Assembly: GCF_900109575.1 (NCBI RefSeq)
Contig: NZ_FOAF01000003.1
Location: 372,001-436,000, forward strand
Length of the DNA stretch: 64,000 bases
Source: Olivibacter domesticus
GTDB taxonomy: Bacteria; Bacteroidota; Bacteroidia; Sphingobacteriales; Sphingobacteriaceae
Direction of reading: 5' to 3'
The notes under the pieces were generated by a model. The model had not been told where the DNA came from and ran no database searches. It was given only the letters and a program-made list of their open reading frames with translations. Below, one piece after another: positions 44,027 to 53,017 of the stretch. Both the position numbers and the translations under genes were made by a program. Positions within the stretch are counted from its first letter, which is position 1, and each line of letters starts with the position of its first letter.

Positions 44027-45106
44027 TTATTTAATAAAAGGGGGTTTACTGACTACCGCTTTTATTTTTTTATCTCTGATTTTAATGAAAATCTCAGTAC
44101 CTTCTTTGCTAAAATCTTTTTTAACATAGCCCAATCCAATTGATTTTTGAAGACTAGGAGACTGAGTACCGGAAGTGACTACCCCCAAAAGGTTGTCGGC
44201 CGCATCAACAATTTCGTAACCATGGCGTGGAATACCGCGCTCAATCATTTCAATTCCAACAAGCTTACGTGAAACGCCCTCTTCTTTCTGTTTTCTCAGT
44301 GCATCTGCATTAACAAAATCTTTTGTGAATTTAGTGACCCAGCCAAGTCCTGCTTCTAGCGGTGACGTCGTATCATCGATATCATTTCCATACAGGCAAA
44401 AACCCATTTCTAAACGTAAGGTATCCCGTGCCCCTAAGCCTATGGGCTTGATGCCAAAAGATTTACCCGCTTCAAAGATGGCGTTCCATACTTGCTTGGC
44501 ATGGCTGTTTTCTACATATATCTCAAAACCGCCTGCCCCTGTATAACCTGTGGCAGAAATCAGTACATTCTCTACACCAGCAAATACACCTTTCTTAAAG
44601 GTATAGTATTCCATTTCTCCCAGGTCTATGTCCGTAAGACTTTGTAGGGCTTCTGTTGTCTTTGGACCTTGTACGGCAAAGAGAGAGGTTTTGTCAGAAA
44701 TGTTTTTCATTTCCACTCCGTAAATGTTGTGCTTACTTATCCAATCCCAGTCCTTTTCTATATTAGAAGCATTTACTACTAGAAAGAAAGTGTTCGCATC
44801 AATGCGATACACTAGAAAATCATCTACAATGCCACCGGTTTCATTTGGAATGCATGCGTATTGAATCTTTCCGTCATAAAGTTTAGCGGCGTCGTTAGAA
44901 CTGATTTTCTGCACTAGATCTAATGCTTTTTCTCCTTTTAAGATGAACTCACCCATATGGCTTACATCAAAAACGCCAACGCTTTTACGAACAGTTTCGT
45001 GTTCGTCATTGATACCAGTATACTGAACGGGCATATTATAACCCGCAAAAGGCACCATCTTGGCTCCTAATGCAATATGTAAATCCGTTAGAGCAGTAGT
45101 CTTCAT
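44027..45106 (-). CDS. gcvT: Glycine cleavage system aminomethyltransferase (T protein)
   Basis: From the ATG at 45106 the product is 359 residues ([23 protein letters not shown]). The 11-residue extension seen in a longer frame is not part of the family. Hallmarks: [12 protein letters not shown], the folate-binding region with [14 protein letters not shown], and [20 protein letters not shown] with the catalytic Asp. It transfers the aminomethyl carbon from the H-protein to tetrahydrofolate, releasing ammonia. It is encoded away from gcvH and gcvP, which are not in the window. The promoter at 45137-45167 is separate from the upstream rnhB gene. Confidence 0.95.
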   Translation of the reverse strand: MKTTALTDLHIALGAKMVPFAGYNMPVQYTGINDEHETVRKSVGVFDVSHMGEFILKGEKALDLVQKISSNDAAKLYDGKIQYACIPNETGGIVDDFLVYRIDANTFFLVVNASNIEKDWDWISKHNIYGVEMKNISDKTSLFAVQGPKTTEALQSLTDIDLGEMEYYTFKKGVFAGVENVLISATGYTGAGGFEIYVENSHAKQVWNAIFEAGKSFGIKPIGLGARDTLRLEMGFCLYGNDIDDTTSPLEAGLGWVTKFTKDFVNADALRKQKEEGVSRKLVGIEMIERGIPRHGYEIVDAADNLLGVVTSGTQSPSLQKSIGLGYVKKDFSKEGTEIFIKIRDKKIKAVVSKPPFIK

Positions 45107-45136
45107 AAGAATTAATAAATGATTTAAACGTCGCCG

Positions 45137-45167
45137 CAAACTTAGATAAAATAGTCATGTTCATCAA
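45137..45167 (-). promoter_or_regulatory. Bacteroidota-type promoter of gcvT
   Basis: On the minus strand TTG (45167-45165), 20 nt, then TAAGTTTG (45144-45137). Both elements match, and the ATG is 30 bp downstream. Confidence 0.7.
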
Positions 45168-45188
45168 CTATTTGTTTGATTAAGATTC

Positions 45189-45791
45189 TTAAATGAGATC
45201 TAGTTTCAATTGCGGGTCTGTTATCCTGAATGTTTTCCGGTGATGTGGGGTTAAGCCGTGTTTTAACACCGCGTTACGGTGTTTTACGGTGGGGTATCCT
45301 TTATTACTTAGCCAATCGTATTCTGGATGTTCCCCTGCTAGCTGATGCATGTAGTCATCTCGATATGTTTTTGCTAGGATTGATGCAGCCGCTATAGAAA
45401 GATATTTGCCATCCCCTTTTATAATACATTGATGTGGAATGTTCTTATATGTTTTAAATCTATTTCCATCAACTAATATATACTGAGCGCTTATTTGCAA
45501 AGCGTCTAAAGCGCGGTGCATGGCAAGATAAGAAGCATTTAAAATATTTATTTGGTCGATTTCTTCTGCACTGGCACTTGCTATTGCAAAAGCTAAAGCC
45601 TCCGTTTCTACGATTCTACGTAAGTCATAGCGCTGAGCTACGGAGAGTATTTTAGAATCGTTCAGCACTTCGTGCTTAAATGTGGAAGGAAAAATAACGG
45701 CAGCAGCAAAAACAGGACCAGCCAAACAGCCCCTGCCAGCCTCATCGCAACCGGCTTCTATATAATCATGCTGAAATGCGGATAATAACAT
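45189..45791 (-). CDS. rnhB: Ribonuclease HII
   Basis: The 200-residue enzyme carries the metal-binding triad region AGCDEAGRGCLAGP (D16, E17) and the later LVDGNRFKTY Asp. It cleaves the RNA strand of RNA-DNA hybrids and misincorporated ribonucleotides. The GRG motif and lack of an N-terminal hybrid-binding domain separate it from RNase HI/HIII. It stands alone, with a -7 box immediately upstream (45799-45806). Confidence 0.94.
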   Translation of the reverse strand: MLLSAFQHDYIEAGCDEAGRGCLAGPVFAAAVIFPSTFKHEVLNDSKILSVAQRYDLRRIVETEALAFAIASASAEEIDQINILNASYLAMHRALDALQISAQYILVDGNRFKTYKNIPHQCIIKGDGKYLSIAAASILAKTYRDDYMHQLAGEHPEYDWLSNKGYPTVKHRNAVLKHGLTPHHRKTFRITDPQLKLDLI

Positions 45792-45798
45792 CTGCTTA

Positions 45799-45806
45799 CA
45801 AAGTTA
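45799..45806 (-). promoter_or_regulatory. -7 box directly before the rnhB start codon
   Basis: TAACTTTG on the minus strand ends 7 bp before the ATG at 45791, leaving only a few bases of 5' leader if transcription starts the usual short distance downstream. A -33 element is not obvious. Confidence 0.4.
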
Positions 45807-45917
45807 TAAAAATTGTATAAGCTTGTACATTGTAAATCATATAATTCCCTATAGGCATTTAGAATAATATCAGATACTCCTATAATATTTCTATTACAAT
45901 TAAACCCATATAGTATT

Positions 45918-46724
45918 ATGGAGTCAAACGTATTCAATTACAGCAGACTAATGAACGTATTGAACAGATTAACCTTTTCATTTTTGTTGATCGTCCCATT
46001 TTTTAGCGTCAATGCGCAGAAATTAAACTCAATAGAACAGCGGGTAATAAATTACCAACCACAAATAAAGGTTGATGGGGATCTGGCAGATTGGGGCGAT
46101 TCTTTAAGATACCGTTATGAGAAGCAATTATTACAATATGAGATAGCAAATGACGATAGGAATATTTATGTAGCTATGCGCGTGATGGATAGCTCGTGGC
46201 AGATGCAAGCGCTACATCAGGGATTCAATCTCATCATAAATAAAGAAGGTAAGAAAAAAGATGGAATGGAAATCACGTTTCCAATTCCAGATCGTGAATC
46301 TTTAAGGGCTTTAGCCACAAAAGATAGGGAAGAAAAGTCGAGTGATGTTCGCAAAGCTGTTCTGGGTGCTGCGCGTGCAATCTATGTCAAGGGGCTTGTA
46401 GACGTAGTAGATGGGGGCATTTCACTGGAAAACAGTTACAAAATAAAAACGGCAGTAAAAATTGATACGAATGCTGTGTCGTATGAAGCGGTGATTCCAT
46501 TTGAAAGACTTGGTATAAGTACTAAAGATCAATCGGAATTGGCTTTTAACGTCAAGATAAACGGTCTTATTATGCGGACGGTCGGCGGCGGATCAATGCC
46601 TATGGGTAGGTATAGGGGCTATGGTTACAGAGATCCCTACGGATATTATGGAAATCGACCGACAAGGAAAGAAGCCCGAAAAGAACCAGGTCAATGGCTC
46701 TTATTAAAACTGGCCAAACCATGA
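45918..46724 (+). CDS. Exported CBM9/DOMON-like protein with a Gly/Tyr/Arg-rich insert
   Basis: The 268-residue protein has a signal peptide (hydrophobic stretch about 20-30, cleavage near VNAQ, residue 33); an internal ATG at 45951 gives a more conventional signal peptide. The mature part contains IKVDGDLADWGDS, typical of the CBM9-like fold that also occurs in secreted Bacteroidota proteins. Near the C-terminus, after NVKINGLIMRTVGGGSM, is a 25-residue segment rich in Gly, Tyr and Arg (GRYRGYGYRDPYGYYG). The next gene encodes a large outer-membrane protein that also has Gly/Arg-rich loops; they are 42 bp apart on the same strand and may act together. Confidence 0.75.
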   Translation: MESNVFNYSRLMNVLNRLTFSFLLIVPFFSVNAQKLNSIEQRVINYQPQIKVDGDLADWGDSLRYRYEKQLLQYEIANDDRNIYVAMRVMDSSWQMQALHQGFNLIINKEGKKKDGMEITFPIPDRESLRALATKDREEKSSDVRKAVLGAARAIYVKGLVDVVDGGISLENSYKIKTAVKIDTNAVSYEAVIPFERLGISTKDQSELAFNVKINGLIMRTVGGGSMPMGRYRGYGYRDPYGYYGNRPTRKEARKEPGQWLLLKLAKP

Positions 46725-46766
46725 AAAAGACAATCAGATACTAAAACAATTTAATATCCTATTTAA

Positions 46767-49652
46767 ATGACTTCTAAAAGAAAGGGCCTAAAGAAAACCT
46801 GTTGCGCTACGCATATAATCGTTTTGTTGGTTTTGGGATTTTGTACACCGGCAGCTGCGCAAACAGGTAAATCTGTCAACGGCGTGCTGAGAGATAGCAC
46901 TGGGCTAAGCGTTATAGCCGCTTCTGTTAAGCTTATTTCGTCTGTGGATACCTTGCAGGCAAGTAGTGATGTTGATGGAAGATTTACCTTTAAAAATGTA
47001 AAGGGGACTAATTTTAACTTGTTTATCACAAGTTTAGGTTTCCGGCCCTTAAGTAAAGACTTTTCTTTTGATGGTAAGAACGAGCTAGACCTGCAACCTA
47101 TTACGATGGGCTTTGAGTCGAAATTATTGGATGTAGTAAATGTAACAGGAGGTACCTTGGTAACCATGAAGGAAGATACTATTGAATATAATGCAAAGGA
47201 TTACAGGGTGCGGCCTAATGCAATGACAGAGGAACTTATTAAGAAGTTGGACGGCGTAGAAGTAGACAAGGATGGGAATGTACAGGCGCAAGGGGAAAGT
47301 GTTGCAAGAGTAAGGATCAATGGAAAAGATTTTTTTGGAGGAGATGTAAAAACAGCTACAAAAAATTTACCGGCAGACATCATTGAAAAAATTCAGATTG
47401 TTGATGATTATGGCGACCAGGCAAATTTGACTGGAAATAGAACGGGTGAACCGGAGAAAGTACTAAATATTACTATTGCTGAAAGTAATAATAATGGGAA
47501 CTTTGGTCAATTTGGAGCAGGGATAGGTACCAAGCCGGATGGTGTTGATGGTCAGAGATATCAAGTGGGTGGTATGTATAATTCTTTTACTGGGTCAAGA
47601 CAGTTTTCTGTTTTGGGAAATATGAATAATAATAACAACCAGGCATTTGACTTTAACACACGTGGAGGTGGCGCTAGAAGAATGCCGGGTGGTGGCGGAA
47701 GGAGAATGGGAGGAGGATTTGGAGGGTCTGGAGGATTTGGTAGCGGAAGCAACGGCTTGACTGATTCTTATTCCTTAGGATTTAATTATCGTAAAGATTT
47801 TAATGATAAGCTGACGACCTACGGAAACTATAGCTACAATCATAGTGATAATACGGTAGTTAGTAGCGACTATATCCAGGATATATTTTCAGATGAACAG
47901 ATTTTAAGAAACAGTAGCTCCAATACCAATGCTATCAGTAATAACCATCGCTTCGATTGGAATGTAGAATATAAACCCAATGAAAAGGCGTTTATTAAAT
48001 TATCACCTACATTAAGTATCGGCAATAACAATTCCAGCGCCTATTCTTTTACCGAACAACTAATAAATAACGCACCTAGTAATAACATAGAGAATATCAA
48101 TAACGATAAGTCTTTTACACCTAGTTATGGCATGAGTGGTTTGTTCAACTATAAATTGAATGAAAAAGGACGAAATGTTTTTCTTAATTTTTCATTAAAT
48201 TCTTCTAAAACAGAACAAGATCAGGATAGAATTATAAATACGATAAACTATGCTACGGATAACCCCGATAGTATCTATCAAAAGCAGTTGGTTGATTTGA
48301 ATAATAAAGGCTTTAATGGAGGCTCTTCTATTTCCTATATAGAACCACTCACTGAAAAAAGCAATCTGGAATTTAGTTACGACTTTAATTTTGCGAATTA
48401 TGATAACGATCGTCAGGCGAATTCTCTGGATATCCTCGGGAACAGCATTCCTAATCCATCTTTGAGCAATCAGTACGATTACTCATTTATAACCCACAAA
48501 GCCGGATTAACGTATCGTTACCGAACAGATAAAATTGTTTATCAGTTAGGGGGAACTGTATTGCCGACAAGGTTAAAGGGGCATACCAATTTAGGCGGTC
48601 AGGACCTCTCCTTTGGCCGTAGTGGTTTCTATTTCATCCCTGTGGCTCGTTTTGAATACAAAGTTTCACGAACCCGGTCGTTTAATGTGGAATATCGGGG
48701 CAATGCTAGTGAACCTAGCTTCTCACAATTGCAGCCTGTAACAGATATCTCCAACCCACAGTTCCCCGTTACTGGAAATCCAAACCTAGCTGCTGAATTC
48801 AATCATACATTAAGTGCGCGTTATCGTAATTTTGATTTTAAATCAGGTAATATTTTCTTTGCTGTCATCAACGCGAACATGACGCAAGATAAAATAGCTA
48901 CCGATAGAATAAGCTATCAAACGGATAGCTTAGGTCTTGTTCAGGAAACAAGATATCTAAATACGAGTGGGAATTACAATGCAAGGGGTTTCTATCATTA
49001 TGCTAAACCTTTTAATAATCGTAAGTATGTTGTTTCATTAAGAGGCTCGGCTAATTTTAACAATAATGTCGCTTATGCGAATTCAATAGAAAACGTTGCG
49101 AAGAACTGGGTCTTAATGCAAGGAATTAATGTACAGGTAAATCCCAAAGATTGGCTGGAGCTTAGACCTGGCATTGATTTTACTTATAACACCACAAAAA
49201 ATAGCTTACAAAGTAGGAGCAATCAAAATATCTCCACGTGGGCTGCTTCTATGTATGGCAATATTTTTATTACGCCGACCTTATTGTGGAACTTTGACGT
49301 AGCAAAAACCAGCAACAACGGTTACGTTGGTAGCGTGCAGGCCAATCCTTTAATTATAAACACCTTTTTAGAGAAACAATTCTTTAAAAATAAGAATGGA
49401 ATGTTAAGATTGCAGGCTTTTGATTTGCTAAACGAACAGGTAAATGTTTCGCGGACAGTAGTTGAAAATAGAATTACCGATAGTCGTACTAACAGATTGG
49501 CAAGGTATTTTATGCTGTCGTTTACCTATCGTTTTCAGAAATTTGCAGGAAAGGCGGGTGCTGCATTGCCGGAAGACGACGGACCTAGACGATGGGATAG
49601 GGGTGATAGGCCGATGGGCGGTGGACGGGGAGGCCGATCAGGAGGATTTTAA
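46767..49652 (+). CDS. Large outer-membrane beta-barrel protein (TonB-dependent-receptor-like)
   Basis: The 961-residue protein has a signal peptide (cleavage near AAAQ, residue 32) and a CarboxypepD_reg-like domain (about 36-115). A plug-like region follows (about 120-240, with TIEYNAKDYRVRPN and VRINGKDFFGGDVKTATKNL), then a C-terminal OMP_b-brl_3 barrel. Typical plug features of classical TonB receptors are reduced. Two segments stand out: a loop of Gly, Arg and Met at about 302-330, and a C-terminal tail of about 30 residues rich in Gly, Arg and Asp. Such proteins are abundant in this phylum and their cargo is often unknown. Co-located with the CBM9-like gene upstream. Confidence 0.85.
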   Translation: MTSKRKGLKKTCCATHIIVLLVLGFCTPAAAQTGKSVNGVLRDSTGLSVIAASVKLISSVDTLQASSDVDGRFTFKNVKGTNFNLFITSLGFRPLSKDFSFDGKNELDLQPITMGFESKLLDVVNVTGGTLVTMKEDTIEYNAKDYRVRPNAMTEELIKKLDGVEVDKDGNVQAQGESVARVRINGKDFFGGDVKTATKNLPADIIEKIQIVDDYGDQANLTGNRTGEPEKVLNITIAESNNNGNFGQFGAGIGTKPDGVDGQRYQVGGMYNSFTGSRQFSVLGNMNNNNNQAFDFNTRGGGARRMPGGGGRRMGGGFGGSGGFGSGSNGLTDSYSLGFNYRKDFNDKLTTYGNYSYNHSDNTVVSSDYIQDIFSDEQILRNSSSNTNAISNNHRFDWNVEYKPNEKAFIKLSPTLSIGNNNSSAYSFTEQLINNAPSNNIENINNDKSFTPSYGMSGLFNYKLNEKGRNVFLNFSLNSSKTEQDQDRIINTINYATDNPDSIYQKQLVDLNNKGFNGGSSISYIEPLTEKSNLEFSYDFNFANYDNDRQANSLDILGNSIPNPSLSNQYDYSFITHKAGLTYRYRTDKIVYQLGGTVLPTRLKGHTNLGGQDLSFGRSGFYFIPVARFEYKVSRTRSFNVEYRGNASEPSFSQLQPVTDISNPQFPVTGNPNLAAEFNHTLSARYRNFDFKSGNIFFAVINANMTQDKIATDRISYQTDSLGLVQETRYLNTSGNYNARGFYHYAKPFNNRKYVVSLRGSANFNNNVAYANSIENVAKNWVLMQGINVQVNPKDWLELRPGIDFTYNTTKNSLQSRSNQNISTWAASMYGNIFITPTLLWNFDVAKTSNNGYVGSVQANPLIINTFLEKQFFKNKNGMLRLQAFDLLNEQVNVSRTVVENRITDSRTNRLARYFMLSFTYRFQKFAGKAGAALPEDDGPRRWDRGDRPMGGGRGGRSGGF

Positions 49653-49670
49653 TAAAACAGCAATTTTAGC

Positions 49671-49678
49671 TAAGTTTG
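49671..49678 (+). promoter_or_regulatory. -7 box directly before the M16 protease start codon
   Basis: TAAGTTTG ends 9 bp before the ATG at 49688, so the transcript would be nearly leaderless. No matching -33 element is seen. Confidence 0.4.
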
Positions 49679-49687
49679 CCTTCCACA

Positions 49688-50920
49688 ATGGACCATCATA
49701 TTATTAATCTGTCCAACGGTATTCGTGTAGTGTTAAAACCGGATAATACCGTTGTTTCACATGCCTGTATTTTAATTAATGCAGGTACGCGCGATGAGCT
49801 GCCGCATCAATTCGGAATGGCGCACTTTATTGAGCACCTGTTATTCAAGAAAACTGCCCGTAGAAATACCAATCAGATCCTGAATCGGTTAGAATTGGTG
49901 GGGGCTGATTTAAATGCTTATACCACCAAAGAATATACATGTATTCATGCCTCTTTCTTAAAAGAGCATTTGGCAAGAGTCCTGGACCTGTTTGAAGACA
50001 TTGTTTTTCATTCCCAATTTCCAGAAATCGAGATGGAGAAAGAAAAAGGTGTGATTTTAGATGAGATCGCTTCTTATCAGGATAGTCCGGAAGATGCTAT
50101 TGCAGATGATTTTGAAGATTTGCTTTTCAGCGGGCACGCGCTGGGTCACAATATTTTAGGAACTGAAAATACACTTAAGGCTTTTAGCAGAGCAGATATT
50201 TCTGATTTCTTAGAAAAGAACTATTGTACTGATGAAATAGTTGTCGCCATAACAGGCAACTATTCAATTAAAAAAGTTAATCAGCTAGTGGAAACTATAT
50301 TTGCTAAGTTACCGGCAAATTTATCAGGAAGAACCAGAAAGCTACTGTTAAGTTATCAAGCGCAACAGTTAAAAGTAGTAAAACCAATTGTACAAACACA
50401 CGTTACGCTAGGAAATATTGCTTATGATCTGTATGATTCAAGGAAGACAGGTTTAATGGTACTTAACAATTTACTTGGTGGAATGGGAATGAGCTCTAGG
50501 TTAAACCTGCAAATAAGAGAAAAATACGGTATCGCCTATACAATAGAGTCAAACTATACACCATTTACCGATACGGGTATTTTTTCCATCTACTATGGAA
50601 CGGATGCCGATAAGGCGACTAAAGCCAAAAAATTAGTGCAAAAGGAGTTAAAAAAACTTAAAGAGGAGAAGCTGGGTGTTCTGCAGATTCATCAAGCGAA
50701 AAATAAATTTATCGGACAGATAGCTCTTGGGGAAGAAAATCGTATGGGGGTACTTATTTCTATGGCCAAAAATATACTCGACTATGACCGTGTTAATACC
50801 TTGGAAGAGGTGGTGGAGAAAATTAATGCTGTCACCGCAAATGAAGTATTCGTGATTGCGAATGAAGTTTTTGATGAACGCCTCTTAAGCGAGCTTAACT
50901 TCGAACCCGAAGAGGGATAA
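49688..50920 (+). CDS. M16 family zinc peptidase (insulinase/processing-peptidase type)
   Basis: The start is the ATG at 49688; an upstream in-frame TTG four codons earlier adds no conserved residues. The 410-residue protein has the inverse zinc motif HFIEH (H46, E49, H50) in MAHFIEHLLFK, followed by the distal Glu in EMEKEKGVILDEI, and a C-terminal M16C half with LGGMGMSSRLNLQIREKYG. It cleaves peptides or signal-type sequences. No signal peptide, so it is cytoplasmic, unlike the periplasmic pitrilysin. The single-domain-pair length is typical of the group. Followed by a terminator-like hairpin ahead of def. Confidence 0.92.
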   Translation: MDHHIINLSNGIRVVLKPDNTVVSHACILINAGTRDELPHQFGMAHFIEHLLFKKTARRNTNQILNRLELVGADLNAYTTKEYTCIHASFLKEHLARVLDLFEDIVFHSQFPEIEMEKEKGVILDEIASYQDSPEDAIADDFEDLLFSGHALGHNILGTENTLKAFSRADISDFLEKNYCTDEIVVAITGNYSIKKVNQLVETIFAKLPANLSGRTRKLLLSYQAQQLKVVKPIVQTHVTLGNIAYDLYDSRKTGLMVLNNLLGGMGMSSRLNLQIREKYGIAYTIESNYTPFTDTGIFSIYYGTDADKATKAKKLVQKELKKLKEEKLGVLQIHQAKNKFIGQIALGEENRMGVLISMAKNILDYDRVNTLEEVVEKINAVTANEVFVIANEVFDERLLSELNFEPEEG

Positions 50921-51031
50921 TTGCAGAAATAGACAATTTTATCTATTTTGGCACCGATATCCATTTAACGGAAGAAACGCTTATAATTTGCTTAAGAGTG
51001 TTTAATGCCAATTTTAGTGAGAGAATATTTG

Positions 51032-51058
51032 GAACCATTTTGGCGATGGTTCATTTTT
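51032..51058 (+). terminator. Hairpin before the deformylase gene
   Basis: GAACCAT (51032-51038) and ATGGTTC (51046-51052) form a 7-bp stem with a 7-nt loop, followed by ATTTTTTA. It is 112 bp after the M16 stop and 17 bp before the def start codon. Its position close to def means it could be either the end of the M16 transcript or an attenuator of def. Confidence 0.6.
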
Positions 51059-51074
51059 TAAATTATACTGACGA

Positions 51075-51647
51075 ATGAAATTACCAATAGTAGCTTACGG
51101 CGATCCTGTTTTAAAGAGAAAAGCGACTAATATAAAAGCGGATTATCCGGCACTGGATAGTCTTATTGAAAATATGTTTGAAACAATGTACGCAGCACAC
51201 GGTGTAGGTATTGCTGCGCCTCAAATTGGTTTATCTATCCGCTTGTTCGTTATTGATGCTTCCCCTTTTGCGGAGGACGATGCGCCTGAACTGAAAGATT
51301 TTAAGAAGGTTTTCATCAATGCTGAAATATTTGAAGAGGAGGGAGACAAATGGGATTTTAATGAAGGATGCTTAAGCATTCCGGATGTGAGAGAAGATGT
51401 GAGCAGGCATAAAAAAATATATATCCGATATTACGATGAAAACTGGAAGGAACACGAGGAAACCTATGACGGCTTAGCGGCCAGGGTGATTCAGCATGAG
51501 TACGATCATATCGAAGGGAAATTATTTACCGATAGATTGAGTGTGTTGCGTAAAGCAATGTTAAAATCAAAACTTGATGCCATCAGTAAGGGACTAATAA
51601 AGGTAGATTATAAAATGAAGTTTCCTGCACAAAAAAGAAAGCGTTAA
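51075..51647 (+). CDS. def: Peptide deformylase
   Basis: The 190-residue metalloenzyme has motif I GVGIAAPQ (43-50), motif II EGCLS (97-101, metal ligand C99) and motif III HEYDH (141-145, ligands H141 and H145, catalytic E142). It removes the formyl group from nascent proteins. An insert after motif I (FAEDDAPELKDFK) is slightly acidic, as in many Bacteroidota enzymes. Convergent with the TRIC gene, five bases away. Confidence 0.96.
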   Translation: MKLPIVAYGDPVLKRKATNIKADYPALDSLIENMFETMYAAHGVGIAAPQIGLSIRLFVIDASPFAEDDAPELKDFKKVFINAEIFEEEGDKWDFNEGCLSIPDVREDVSRHKKIYIRYYDENWKEHEETYDGLAARVIQHEYDHIEGKLFTDRLSVLRKAMLKSKLDAISKGLIKVDYKMKFPAQKRKR

Positions 51648-51652
51648 TTTGC

Positions 51653-52255
51653 TTAACCGCCTACAAGAGGAAGAGAAAGTTTATAACGAACAGAAATAAT
51701 CCGGATGAGGAATATTACACTTGCGCTTATAAAGGCGTTTGTATTTTCATTCACGCCTAAATTAGCAAGCACAATAAATAGGATAGCACCCGATAAACAA
51801 GCGGTTGCGTAAATTTCACGTCTAAAAATAAGCGGCGTTTCATTCATGAGCGTGTCTCTGGTGACACCTCCCATTACTGCAGAGAACATTCCTAATACAA
51901 TTGCTGCAATGGCGCTGCTGTCTGCAGCCAACGATTTTTGAAGGCCTACAATTGTAAAAAAGCTTATCCCGATAGCGTCGAACATAAAAAGCGCTCTGCG
52001 GAGTTTTCCTAACGACTTATGCGTTATAAGGGCGATTATTACACCAATCAAAATCGCGAGAAGGTAATTGCCATCATCAACCCAAGCAGGGCGTGTGTTT
52101 AAAAAAACGTCACGTAAACTCCCACCTCCAATCGCGGTAACAAAGCCGGTAAAGGCAGCTCCGAATACGTCAATATCTCTGTCTTCGGCAGCCATCGTTC
52201 CTGAAATAGAAAAAACTAAAACACCAATTAAATCTATAATGTAAAGCAAATCCAT
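51653..52255 (-). CDS. TRIC/UPF0126-type cation channel protein
   Basis: The 200-residue membrane protein has about seven helices in two repeats, each with a short motif: GGGSLRDVFLN in the first and GGVTRDTLMNE in the second. The repeat is the UPF0126/TRIC signature of trimeric K+ channels in bacteria. Inner membrane. The N-terminus MDLLYIIDLIGVLVFSISG is typical. Single gene. The cation role is by homology only. Confidence 0.87.
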   Translation of the reverse strand: MDLLYIIDLIGVLVFSISGTMAAEDRDIDVFGAAFTGFVTAIGGGSLRDVFLNTRPAWVDDGNYLLAILIGVIIALITHKSLGKLRRALFMFDAIGISFFTIVGLQKSLAADSSAIAAIVLGMFSAVMGGVTRDTLMNETPLIFRREIYATACLSGAILFIVLANLGVNENTNAFISASVIFLIRIISVRYKLSLPLVGG

Positions 52256-52287
52256 AAAGAATCCCTAGGTTTATATATGATTTTGTT

Positions 52288-52935
52288 TTAATGGTTAGCA
52301 TGTAAAATTTTCTGATAATACTCCCCGCTTACCATTCTTGCGCCCATCGACCTTAAATGTTCACTATCTATCTGGCAATCAATTAATTCAAATTTATTCA
52401 AATTGCAGAGATATATCAAGGCTAATTTGCTTGCATTGGGTAGTAAAGAGAACATGCTCTCGCCGCAAAAGACATGGTGTTTCTGCCCGCAGATTACGCC
52501 ATATAATCCTCCGCAGAGCTGAGCATTTTGCCAAACTTCAATAGATATTGCAATTCCTTCTTTATTTAAACGGAGATAAGCTTCTTGCATTTCTTTTGTA
52601 ATCCAGGTACCCTCCTGTCCAAACCTTTTAACTTTTGCACAAGTTGAAATAACATCTTGAAATGCTGTATTATAGGTAACAGTAAAAATAGCTGAACGGA
52701 TAATTTTCCGCATACTCTTACTTACTTTTAGTTCACTGGGCAAGAGAATAAACCTTTCATGAGGGGCATACCATAAAATCGGCGTCCGATCGTCATACCA
52801 TGGAAATATACCGTTATCATAGGCAAGCTCAAGCCTTGCGATGCTCAAATCGCCTCCAACAGCAAGCAACCCATCACTATCGGCAAGCGATGGGTCTGGA
52901 AACCAAATGTCATTCTCATCTAATTGGAAAAGCAT
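52288..52935 (-). CDS. aat: Leucyl/phenylalanyl-tRNA-protein transferase
   Basis: The 215-residue enzyme has the conserved WFPDPSLADSDGLLAVGGDL and GIFPWYDDRTPILWYAPHER blocks, and the C-terminal EHLRSMGARMVSGEYY. It adds Leu or Phe from aminoacyl-tRNA to N-terminal Arg/Lys of proteins, marking them for ClpAP degradation. Length is normal. Its start codon is preceded by a 24-nt leader (52947-52970) that also occurs in front of the ABC ATPase gene. Confidence 0.94.
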   Translation of the reverse strand: MLFQLDENDIWFPDPSLADSDGLLAVGGDLSIARLELAYDNGIFPWYDDRTPILWYAPHERFILLPSELKVSKSMRKIIRSAIFTVTYNTAFQDVISTCAKVKRFGQEGTWITKEMQEAYLRLNKEGIAISIEVWQNAQLCGGLYGVICGQKHHVFCGESMFSLLPNASKLALIYLCNLNKFELIDCQIDSEHLRSMGARMVSGEYYQKILHANH

Positions 52936-52946
52936 TTTTATTAGCT

Positions 52947-52970
52947 TTAGCTATTAAACGTTCTTTGTTG
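52947..52970. repeat. Leader element shared with the ABC ATPase gene
   Basis: On the plus strand TTAGCTATTAAACGTTCT followed by TTGTTG. It is identical at 21 of 24 positions to 38237-38260. Both copies lie within about 10-35 bp of a start codon on the minus strand. The genes behind them are unrelated. Confidence 0.55.
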
Positions 52971-53017
52971 CTCAAAATGTCGAAGATGCAAGGTCTTCAT
53001 AAATAACCTCCTTGACT

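Noticed and set aside
43995-44129. Plus-strand 44-residue frame with a hydrophobic stretch
   Set aside because: Its last 103 bases run antisense to the conserved C-terminus of gcvT. The hydrophobic run is the complement of Lys/Asp-rich codons.
46763-47167. Minus-strand 134-residue frame
   Set aside because: Antisense to the start of the large outer-membrane protein, whose signal peptide and first domain are clear.
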